The translations under genes were made by a program, and so were the position numbers. Of a DNA stretch of 64,000 bases, positions 54,498-64,000 are shown piece after piece. This stretch comes from Breviolum minutum Mf 1.05b.01. Its lineage: Eukaryota; Sar; Dinophyceae; Suessiales; Symbiodiniaceae. How positions within the stretch are numbered: the stretch's first letter is position 1; every line of letters begins with the position of its first letter. The stretch is from assembly GCA_000507305.1 (NCBI GenBank), contig DF241012.1, forward strand, positions 31,419 to 95,418. Reading direction: 5' to 3'. The notes below the pieces were generated by a model, which saw nothing but the letters and a program-made list of their open reading frames with translations, searched no databases and was not told the DNA's origin.

Positions 54498-57400
54498 TCA
54501 ATCACTCCACCCCGTCTTGACAATTCGATTCAATAAGGTTTGGGGTCTTGTCCAAACATCTTCAATCACTGCAGTTGCTGTGGCCTGAAAGTTGTCATGT
54601 CGCAGGTGTTCATTATCTTCTCGGACCTGCTTAGACTCAGAATCAAAGCTGCGGAACAATGCGACACAAAGGTATAAAAAAGCAACGCTTTGAGGCTTTG
54701 TCCTCGCATTTGTGATGTTTTTGTAATAACTGATCTGCTGAGCTGAGCCTGTCCGAGCAAGATACGCATCTCTTCATTCTCCTGGCATTTTGTCCGTTCT
54801 GACCGCTGGAAGAAGCAGGCAGGGGTGACAATCGCAAACAGAAAGAGAAACACGCAGACGAAAACAGAGAACAGTGACTCTACAATCTATAGTTATGTAC
54901 CTAAATGTGTATATACACTGAAGAAAACTGAAGAACTTGATGATCTGATCACTCTTTGATTGAGATCAGGAGTTTGGAACCGATTGGTATACGGTATACG
55001 TAGTATATATTCTAAATAGAAAACCAAGAGTGGCAAGCAGGTTATGAAGCGGGAGCAGCATCTCACACAATCTGAGTGCGCAAACAAAGGGAAACAAAAG
55101 AAACAATTTGCTAAGATGGAAAACTTGAGCTTAGTCCAGACACATTGCCAGTGAAGAGAAAAACACTCAAAATTATTTGACTGGCTTGAGGTGACTGCGT
55201 AGCAGGTGCAGCATTCTCCTCCACGACGCCCAGGGTGCGATTGGACAATCGTTGATGCTCTTCCTTGTTCCATGGCATGAACAACTTGAACGATGTAAAG
55301 CTTTCAAACCAAAACAGGACAAACTGTTGGTAAAACTGAAGTAACTGTTCAGTGACTTCAAAATAAATGTACAGTAGCTACTTTGTACGAAACAAAAATG
55401 CACAACTGCGGAACCCCAAAATCAAAAAAAACGTTTTTGGATCATGTCTGGGAGAGCCACCATGAGCAATCGTAAATCGTCTGCCACAAGTTGCATGCGC
55501 TCGTTGAGAATCTCGCACAGAATTCAACTTCGTGGAGACCAAATGAGTTAAGTTCCAGAAATGCAGAAAATCGACAAATTACACGTATGTACCGTATGGA
55601 TGTGTGATAACACATAGCAAATGGCATCTTTCCTCAGTTCAGATTCGTGCCTGCTGGTCTCGGCGGACATCAGCATCAGCTTCGATGCATACATCAATCT
55701 TGCCGATAATGTACCTTAATTCAACGCATGGGAAGATCATGAAAGATTGACACCTCCAAGCGAAGCCGCAACAGCATGCAAAACTCAGATGGACACTTCT
55801 GCAGATCTTTCAGGTCCTGCCAAGCTTTTTGCCTTTTAGGCACAAGAAGCAGAAAGGTGCGTTTTGAAAACTCGCCATACCGTGGCGCGCAAATCTCGAG
55901 CTTTTGATTGCATCTGAGAATATGCTCAGAGATGAAACGATATAAAAAGGCATTGAAAAAGCATTAAGAAGCCACATCAAATGAAGCGCTCCTGATTGCT
56001 TCCTTCTACCATGGACCGGAGGTCTTCCTTGTTGTGCAACAGGCATTCAAAGATATTCAAAGCACATCCAGCCGACAAGACTGGCAATGACCCAATAGAG
56101 GTACGGTACCTTACAGTAGGTCGGCAAATGCTGGAAGCTTCAGCCGAGATCTTGCCTTGTCGTGCAGCCATTGTGTATCCAGCACGTTGAGGCGGTTCAC
56201 ACAATTTCGCACCTTCCATTGATCTAAACAATCCAAAGAGAGTCAACACAACTCAACAGCCAAATTTTGTGAATAGAATCATGGAACCAGCCCTCAAAAT
56301 CATGGCAATTTCCCAAGTGAAATCAGGTTCGGAAAAAGGATGCACATTAATGTATATATATATATATAAATCCTAGTCGCCCCTCTATAAAAACAATTGT
56401 GACCAAGGACATGTTGGACAAACGTGACAATCGATGACTCGATGACCTTCCCCCCACTTTTTCAGTGCCTCGTCACGCATGGTCAAAGCATTGGCGCTCA
56501 GCTCCCGCAGCTCTTGCAGATCAAACTGCCCCAACTTCTCCGCGAACGCTCGGACGTCTTTCTCTGTCTCGTTCTGCTTCTTCATGACCACCTTTCCAGA
56601 ATGTATTGATGACTTCAACTTAACAAACATCACAAATAATACAAATCATTCAACTTTCCAGCTGAATCCAGCTTGCTCTTCAAAATATCTGCATCAAAAA
56701 CACTCCGAACAGAGACACAGGCCATTTGCAAATGTCGAATTTCCAAAGGTTGTAGTTGTAACTTCTTGCATTTTGCACAAGGGGAATGACATGCTCAGAG
56801 TCTTGCCTCAATTGCAGGCCCAACTTCTTCATAGATCGTAGATTCGCACTGCAGCGAAGGTTTCAAGAAATGTCTACATACGAAGGTGTAACATGGTGTA
56901 ACATCGATATGGCAAAGGAGACTATCCAATCGAAAGGATGCTTACTAAGCAAATCAAGACAAAAAAAAACCTTCGCACCATGCCGAGGTAGAAAACGCTG
57001 TGACAAGGACCACCCTTGACGAAGTGCAGGTTGTTATGGAACAACTTGAACAACCATAAGACACTTGAGAGTGTTCTTTTTGACGGCTCACTTTTTCTCG
57101 CTGAAGTTTACGAGTTGGAAACTCTGAGGATCTCTAAGAGTCTCTCAATGCGACCACTTTCGTTGATCGCTCATGGATCAGGCTGCAAGTTTCTGCAGAT
57201 AGAACCATATCCAGCTTCCAAACGTGCGACACTTCCAGCTCAGTTTCTACGTGACAGTGCCATATCGGATAGGCCTCAAAAAAGGGTTTGGAGTTTCGAA
57301 TGTGTAATTCGCAGACTCCCCGGGTTAAGTTTTGGGAACAGCCTGTGAAAGGCACACCTCACAACCATCTCCTGCAATGCATTAAAGATCATTCAAAACC

Positions 57401-59184
57401 CTGCAGCGTCTGCATATGTCTGCATTCATTTCTCTGAGCGCTGGACTTTTTCAATCCCATCCATTCTGGCAAGCCTTTCTTAGCAGCTTCTCGCTTCAGA
57501 ATTCGGAAGCCCTGGTCCAAATCAGGAACCTGAAAGCACAAATGAAAACACTGACTGCATGGGAAGCAATGACAACAGTTGCACGTTCCACACAGTGATC
57601 GTGTGCCTTCACTGGTCCTCTTGCATCCTTCTTCTTTCTGAAAGTTTTATCGTCGTCCTGAAACAAAAAGTGTACGAAGTGTATGGAGAAGCTAACTTGA
57701 GAATGTGAGTTTGCAAATGTCTACCTCTCCCTTCCTTCCTTTTCAGTTATTCATTTCCACTTGCTTGTACCAAAAGAAGAACAGGAGAGCTGCAAAATAG
57801 AACCACCAAACCTCTTTGGAGAGCAGCAGCGACGTGCCAGCTATGGCTTTGTGTCGTTTGCCAGTTTTGATCGATCTGGTGATAGCAATATTCAGCTGGG
57901 CCTTTCAGAGTGCACCCGATGGACAGTCAGGGCCAATCGAGATCGACTTGGATATCGTAAAACGAAGAATTCACGCCGTCACATGATCTATATGCGAAAT
58001 CTGTGCGTAGACAAATAGTCGTTTCAAGATTCGAATTCGACTAATCTACAAAAGGCATCCGATCAGACCCAATCAAAAGATATCAAAAGTGGATCACTCT
58101 ACGCAGCCATCTAGAAATCTGGAATCTGGAAACAAAGATCAACAAACACCATCTCGAATCCCATATTGTCACAGTTGTTCTCGCAAAATTGAACCATCCA
58201 GGCAAACGGCCAATTGCCACTGCTGTAAGGCATCACTTTTCAACTTGTCCTGGTGGCATGCTGAGCATACAAACTCCAGTCATAAATTAAAATGCAGTAA
58301 ATTGCATTGTGTTTGCAAAAACATAGGCAAGAAAGCAGATTGCTACCATTGTTTGCCATTGGCTACCATTCGCTACCATTTCCTGCCCAACAAAGTCTCC
58401 ATAAAGACGATTTTGAGAAATTCCTTTACAGGACACTCAGGACACTGCCCCCATTTACACAACTCTCCTCGTGAACCAAACCTTCGCCACCTGGCACCCA
58501 CTTCGAAAAGTTCGTTGAGTGCGTTGAGTTCGAGTTCAGTAAGTTAAAAAACTGAAAAATTGATGGTAAATTGTATCATTCAATTCTGATTTTTTCTGAA
58601 AAGCTGTTTCCTGTTTCTCCTTTTCTCCTTTTCTTTGACACGAAGCTTAAACCTCACACAGTGAAGAGTCTTGCCAAGCCAAGACACCGTTGTCTGTGTG
58701 GACAGCGAAGATTCCTACGACACGTTCTTCACCAAGGACTTCGCCTCATCAAAATGGCTTTTCAATGCTTTTAACAAAGCAAAGAAGCGGTGCAACCAAG
58801 AAGAATTAACTGAAAAAAATGATTTGCTATGAAAGAACCCAGATTTGGGAATGCAGCCCAGCTCGATCTCGAATCTATTCCTTCGTCATCTCATCACTCC
58901 CCACTTGCAAGGGAGGAGCAACATCTTGCGTAGAGGTCCTTCGAAAAAATTGGCCCGTTCTTTGGCCAATTCTTCACGAAGTCGACCTTAGGGAACTCTG
59001 TCAACTTTAGGCTGTCAATTACAGTAGTTGTCGTGAAAGAAAACGAAAAAACGCGTGAACTTTTTGTCGAACGGAAATTCTGCTGAGCTGCTAAAGCACG
59101 TTGCACTTGCTCTATAGATCTCCGGTTCTCACGAACTCGAAGCAAAACATCCAAGCGGAGGCGATAAGCCTTGCAGCTCGTAAG
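54498..59184 (-). CDS. Coiled-coil protein, multi-exon
   Basis: Exons read as long charged helices. They are about 59184-59055 (YRLRLDVLLRVRENRRSIEQ), 57657-57556 (KKKDARGPVKAHDHCVERAT), 57529 to about 57459 (DQGFRILKREAAKKGLPE), about 56843-56740 (LRSMKKLGLQLRQDSEHVI), 56591-56447 (RAFAEKLGQFDLQELRELSA then LTMRDEALKKWGE), about 56105-55975, about 55690-55612 (LMSAETSRHESELRKDAIC), about 55526-55440 (LNERMQLVADDLRLLMVALP), about 55284-55170 (PWNKEEHQRLSNRTLGVVEE), about 54812-54735 (CQENEEMRILLGQAQLSRS) and 54658-54498 (VREDNEHLRHDNFQATATA, ending GWSD-stop). The heptad-like spacing of Leu and charged residues suggests an elongated structural or cytoskeletal protein. No named family was recognised. 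The exons could belong to two neighbouring genes. Confidence 0.5.
56352..56368. repeat. Short AT tract
   Basis: TGTATATATATATATATAAA in an intron; no further structure. Confidence 0.8.
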
Positions 59185-59199
59185 GCTCAACATATCTGT

Positions 59200-60350
59200 G
59201 GAACTTCAGACCAACCGATTGTTACCCCAAAAACACGTGGACTTGAGNTGTGTTCAGATACGTTATGTCATGTCATCAGTATGTCATCTATGCTTTGTCA
59301 ACCTCTGACAATTGCAGGTGTGCCTCGATACTCAGGGGCACGCCCTTATCTTTCACTGCCTTCAGTAAACTCATCGCTCGAACTGCATCAGCGACCTCAC
59401 AGGACGCTTGACTGCTTTCACAGGGCTTCGGGGGTTGTCATCGTCACATCGTCGTTTTTTGATGTCTTCTCGGACCTCTCGTCTTTCCCATCTGGTCCAT
59501 TCTAGTCATCTATGCATTGTCAAACATAAAGCTCAGCTGTTCCCTACATCCACCTATTCGGCTTTGAGTACAGCATCTGAGTCTCAAAACAAAGCTAAAT
59601 ATCCAAACTTTTCCAAACTAAATTCGCTCGTTGCGAAGGCAAAGCCGCGAACTGATTTGGGGTGGTAAAAATCGATCAAATAAAGTCAAGTTCAGCAATC
59701 TGGGCCTTGACGTAGGATTCAGCCATGGCATAGTAGGGAAGCCTTTCAGTGTTCAAAGTTTCAGACTACAAAGTCCTCCCAGCCACAATTGTGTGAGTAT
59801 AGAACATGAATGAAAATGCCAGTCCAAGTCATTGCTGTGATGTGAAAACTTCGAAACTCGCTCATCATTCATGGGGCATCTCAGGTGCAGCATGATCATA
59901 GAAAAGTTCTGACAATAAACACTGAGCAAAACAGAAAAAGCTGTCACTGTGTTCTTTGCACGTCAAGAGACCCTGCATCTCGTGGATCCAAAGCCTCTCC
60001 AGTCACGTTAAGACGTTCCGCCCGTAGAAACGTCTTCAGCCATCGCAGCATCTGATGCCTCGGAGGTGTCAGGTTTGTTTTGGCATCGACGGATAGGTTT
60101 CTTGGACTTGAAACAACCGAGGCATGCCGAGGCTCCGGTTTCCAATCTGCTCCCATGCCTTGATGACACCTCACAGGGACAGTAACTCAGTAACCACAAA
60201 AATCTCTTCAAATGCATCGATGCAATGCTGCTTTAGTGGAAGACGAGTACGTTGAAGAAAAAGCAGCCACACACTGCCAAAGCTTCCCTTGTAATCCTAT
60301 CTATCATGACATGTCTTCGTGTCTCATGTGTTTCAGCCCTTTTCATAGTG
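59200..60350. other. Spacer with a possible C-terminal exon
   Basis: About 60160-60007 on the minus strand reads CFKSKKPIRRCQNKPDTSEA and DAAMAEDVSTGGTS-stop, which could be a C-terminal exon, but another open frame overlaps it. Nothing else is supported. Confidence 0.3.
59248..59248. other. Single ambiguous base (N)
   Basis: One N in otherwise ordinary sequence. Confidence 1.
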
Positions 60351-61368
60351 TCAGTCTCCATGCTTCTTCACCCAGGTACTCGCAAAGCTGCGGGCGTCGG
60401 GTTTCAGGCCAAGGTCTCCCATCTCTCGTAGGTGCCGGATGGCCTCACGCAGAAGGGAAGACATTGTTGCACGATCAACTGCTTTCCCAGGCCTCACATC
60501 CTGAAACTTTTTCACTATGCATGGAAGCGTGGACTTAGTGGACAAAAACATACAAAAACAAATCCAAAACCCAAAGCGAAGCTGCCGTATAAAGAACGGA
60601 ATTGAAATCAATCCAGGCTCCGAGAAAGATCAAAAGACAATCATTCTGTAATGGGTTGTAGATGTCTTTCTCCTATCCTTTCTTCACTGCAGTATCCGTT
60701 TATTCCGTCATCTGGAATGTTCAAAAACACCATGGTGAGGGCAGTTCTACCCTGCTTGTTGCTAGTTGCAGTTTAACACCCCTCCGGCACCTCGGCGGGT
60801 CTTCCTGCTATGGCATAGGCCTCGATGAGACAATTCATCTCCAAGCGGCTTGTGGCCTTGCGATCCGAAACTGGTCAAAACAACCTCCCAACGTGACATA
60901 TCCTGACTACACAGCAAACTCGATTTTTGCCGGATCAAATCGGAAAGGGTATGAAATGAACCCAGCATCAATATCAATAAAAAATGAGAATTCAAACACC
61001 CCATGCTCACACAACGTTTGAATAGAAGGAACCTTTTTCGTTGCTCCCATGTCCATATCCTTTATGTTCTCTAGATTTCTAGATCCCAAAGCAGTGTCGT
61101 CATCTGCTATGTCCCCTCGGTCATATGGTCCTGCCATGCTGTCTCACCTTCTTCAGCTGTTAGTTACGACTCAATACTGTTATTTGCAGGTCCTTGCCTG
61201 TCCATAGGCTCGCTTTTGCCATTTTATCCACCAGCGGGCAGCACTGTGGTCTCCAGTTGCACCAAACCCCAGGATCAACAACTGGCGACACTGGGACTGA
61301 GGAAACCAGCCAATTGTGCAAAGTCTACCAAAAGAGCACGTTTTCAATTGACTTAGCAAACGCCACAT
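60351..61368 (-). CDS. PPR-like protein, partial, multi-exon
   Basis: About 61368-61190 reads LLILGFGATGDHSAARWWIK, resembling the second helix and turn of pentatricopeptide repeats (A..GDHSAA..WW..M). About 60856-60780 reads SRLEMNCLIEAYAIAGRPAE, a good match to the PPR core FN.LIDAYARAGRPEEA. Exon 60500-60351 reads RATMSSLLREAIRHLREMG then LKPDARSFASTWVKKHGD with a stop, and could be the C-terminal part. PPR proteins bind single-stranded RNA, usually in mitochondria or plastids, for editing, splicing or stability. Only two repeat-like units are visible and exon edges are tentative. Confidence 0.45.
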
Positions 61369-61939
61369 AAAGCCACAACAAGTGTCTTCATAAAATAAAC
61401 AGCTATGTGCACCTCAGGGTTCTGGCAACTTTTTGAAATTGCCAAAACAAATCCGAAGCATGGACTCATGGACTGCCTTGTAGGTACGTCTGCTTGGCAT
61501 CATGTCATTAAGCAGCATCTCCCAGGCCCAGCCCCTTGGAACAGCGACTGCTATTTCAGGTCATTTTTCAGAGACGTAGACTTCAGACTGAGACACGACT
61601 GAGGTCTACACTTCGCACGTTTGGCGAATTCTTTTCGCTGAATCAGCAGAGGATAACGCACCTCTTGTCGCGATCTCTGAGCAAAGACCTTAGATATCTT
61701 AGATTTGAGTTATGGCGGTTTAGTGCCAAGGTTTATGAAGAACCAGAACAGAACGACACCCACCTTCAAGATCTTCAAAGGAGTTTGTAAGGTCAAGGGT
61801 TTTCAAGGTGCTATCACAAGAGTACACAGTATTTGAATGTATTTGATACTTAAAAAAATCTCGAGCTCAGAAACGGCGGCTCCACAAAAGTGGCACTGTA
61901 CAACACAGAAAATCATCTCCTTTGACCATGGGGACCATG

Positions 61940-62025
61940 CCTGGACAATCCGATTCAGCTCCTCTACTTCCGGCAGACGTCCTTCAATGAGTTCACGCCG
62001 CACTTGCGTCTCCCTCTGAGTGGGC
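61940..62025 (-). CDS. Candidate exon, unknown protein
   Basis: Follows a GCCTGAG acceptor-like site and reads VSKPTQRETQVRRELIEGRL then PEVEELNRIVQAW, a charged helix, ending at a GTCCCC donor. It may belong to the PPR-like gene upstream of 61368. Confidence 0.4.
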
Positions 62026-62099
62026 TTCGAAACCTCAGGCACAAAAATTCGAAAAAATGGTGCAAAATACAGCAAAGAAAGGATCAAGTTCAAGCAGGT

Positions 62100-63421
62100 T
62101 GGGATAGCATGATATGAACATGATATGAGCTGATAGCAAGTGCAAATGGGAAATGACCAGAAGTGACATCACGTGACATCCTAGCGCACTACCAACTCCT
62201 TTTGGTGCTTTAGTGACAGTGGGTTGGACTGCATCCTGCCTGGCCAGGGATTTCCATCGCAGGCCATGATTTCATGAGCTTTCTGATGTCATTCCATGTT
62301 CGAACCTAGGTCTTCAAACAAGCAAGAGTGTCTGCAAGGGTCCAGTGTTGCTCAAACATGTTGCTCAACCCGTGAAGCTTATGTGAAATACGTTCAACTA
62401 TCATGTGGATTCTCAAGAGCCAAGGATCAACTTCTAAGTTTCTACAGTTCCTAGCAACTCAGCTTGTCACCTGCTTGGCAGTATAGCCTCTGCCAATCCT
62501 AAGCTACACTAAATACCGAATTGCAAGGTTTGAGTCCAGATCTGATGAGTCGAGACTGTGGCATTGCAAGGTTTTGCATCAGCATGCACGCAGCTAAGCT
62601 CAAAGCCGGAGTTTCTGCAGATTCATTCGACCATTGGCGCGGTACCTGTCAACAAATCTGAACACTCTAGGAAAATGGAGGCCAGGTACCTGCGTTGCGT
62701 TGCTTCTTTCTGATTCAAAGAAAAAAGAAAAGGTAGAGGAATTAGAGGACAAGGGCATTGTTGACATTGTCTTCCGTCGCTTCTCGACCTCAAGAGCAAG
62801 AAAAGAAGAGACTCGAAAATTCACCAAATGAACTCATGAAGTGACAGCAGAAATAGGACAGAGTAGGAGTGGAATAAGACTGGGGCAAGAAGACACGTAT
62901 ATTTACAGTAAAAAGAGAAGACCGCTTAGAACCATTTTGAACAACTGCTTGAGTCCTGTGATACTTTCTCAGTCAAATCAGAATAGGTTTGGTCTGTCTG
63001 AGAAGGTTTGCTCAAACTGTTGAAAGGCGCCGACCACTCGATACATGGGCGCCTGCTATGCTTCAAGACAAAATGAATCTTCGACTTCGAAAAATCTTTT
63101 ATCCTTTCTTTCTCATCCTTTCCTATGCAAACCGCTCTTTGGATTTTACATACTGAAAAGAAAAGGAACCGTCGGAATCGGGCTCAACACGAAATGAGCC
63201 AAGCAATGTCTGTTGACTTGCGGCAGTCGCAGCCTCTTTAGGAATTTGGACGCTGCCAGGATACACTGGAGCCCTGCGAAAGCAGATTTTGCATATGGAC
63301 AGGGGAGAACCCTACAAAAAAATGATTCTCTCTTCGCAAATCTGACATGCAGAAGGCCTTTACAATCTTGGTACTTCTGGTATGTAACAGTACAAATAAA
63401 GATTGTGGATATGAAAACATC
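62100..63421. other. Spacer, little identified
   Basis: A short minus-strand fragment near 62690-62610 (VFRFVDRYRANGRMNLQ) may be an exon. No repeat or RNA gene was recognised. Confidence 0.35.
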
Positions 63422-63608
63422 TCAAACTTGCCAAACATAGCTTGAGTCAGCCTTAGGACTCAGAGTTCTATGACTACTCTCTTCACCGCTCTCCCTTGAA
63501 GGCTTCACACAAGGTACCCTCTCTACTTGCCCAAGGTTCTCCAATGGTAGGTTTTCAGCAGTTCGTTTTACAGATGTTTCATATCGTTTCACTCCGTGTT
63601 TTGCCAGG

Positions 63609-64000
63609 TTGCAGCTCTGTGTTCTTCGGGTTCTTTTGAAGCACAGCAGGCGGGGCAGTGGCAGCACGACCAGATGATGCCAGTGCCACAAGCAAAACTG
63701 CCTTGGCATGTGAAGAGATACAAGCTTCAATTTGTCAATGACTTGGTTTCTACTTTATCTCCCAAAAGTTGGAGCCAATTGAAAGCCAAATGTGTTGCTG
63801 CATTTCAAGGCACTCCCGCGGCTATGGCCTTCCACCTCGACATGCAAAGGCAACGACTCCAGGCAGCGATGGTGCCATGGAATCAAGCAGTAACACACCC
63901 CTCACCGACTCACCGAATATCAGTATATTTATTTGAAATATCCGCCGACCCCTCGCTAAGGGGGAGCGCGCCTAGAAGTTTGGTCGCCAAGTGGTGTTTA
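63609..64000 (+). CDS. Open frame running off the right edge, unknown protein
   Basis: After a TTTTGCCAG acceptor-like site the plus strand is open for about 130 codons to the window end. It reads FEAQQAGQWQHDQMMPVPQA, then LQFVNDLVSTLSPKSWSQL, then MAFHLDMQRQRLQAAMVPW, and last ISADPSLRGSAPRSLV inside the 48-base repeat. Composition is protein-like up to about 63900. A minus-strand frame (63730-63422) overlaps its start and is also plausible. No domain was recognised. Confidence 0.4.
63937..63984 (+). repeat. 48-base dispersed repeat, copy 2
   Basis: Identical to 29050-29097. After a short different stretch the two sites share GTGGTGTTTA as well (29171-29180 and 63991-64000), so a longer related element with an internal deletion may be involved, continuing beyond the window. 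Confidence 0.9.

Noticed and set aside
1..64000. CRISPR array, tRNA, rRNA, spliced-leader gene
   Set aside because: Searched by eye for regular spacer-repeat arrays, cloverleaf ends and the CCATTTTGGCTCAAG leader; none was convincing.

Overview
This window looks like nuclear DNA of a dinoflagellate, most likely of the coral-symbiont group (Symbiodiniaceae). The reasons are: genes broken into many short exons (often 50-150 bases); introns with GC as well as GT at the 5' splice site; a DUF7869-type protein, an ASCH protein, a C5 DNA methyltransferase and Kelch cassettes of types I associate with dinoflagellate genomes; degenerate Ty1/copia elements; and much microsatellite and minisatellite DNA. 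This is inference from sequence character. I found no spliced-leader relic, rRNA or tRNA that would settle it. There is one assembly gap of 374 N and two single Ns.

Layout. 1-1.15 kb holds one possible exon. 1.17-1.81 kb is a clean non-autonomous inverted-repeat element. 2.28-8.9 kb carries four genes, all on the minus strand: a DUF7869 protein, an unknown protein, an ASCH-domain protein and a cytosine-5 DNA methyltransferase in short exons, with one reading-frame break before its PCQ motif. 9-11.1 kb has tandem and direct repeats. 12.4-14.33 kb is a GC-rich, frame-broken coding region. 14.55-28.1 kb is the most structured part: a minus-strand gene in which the same Kelch cassette (two exons around a 66-base-class intron) has been copied five times together with its flanking intron DNA. 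That array was then invaded by satellites, a 760-base insertion carrying telomere-like repeats, a palindrome-rich G/C block, and about 4.9 kb of copia debris.

28.7-64 kb is quieter and AT-richer, with many short exons, nearly all on the minus strand. The recognisable gene there is a mitochondrial phosphate-carrier-like gene (about 46.3-42.85 kb, with more exons upstream). Most of its exons can be joined in phase. Around it are unidentified multi-exon genes: 35.7-29.4 kb (signal peptide, membrane segments), 37.2-36.8 kb, 41.3-38.3 kb, scattered exons at 48-54 kb, a coiled-coil gene at 59.2-54.5 kb, and PPR-like exons at 61.4-60.35 kb. At the right edge an open plus-strand frame runs off the window.

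The genes do not form an operon or pathway. What links regions is DNA-level duplication: the Kelch cassette with its introns, a 14-base minisatellite found in opposite orientations on either side of the gap, and a 48-base repeat that is identical at 29.05 and 63.94 kb. In multi-exon genes the exon positions are my reading of phase and splice signals; most edges are good to a few bases at best.
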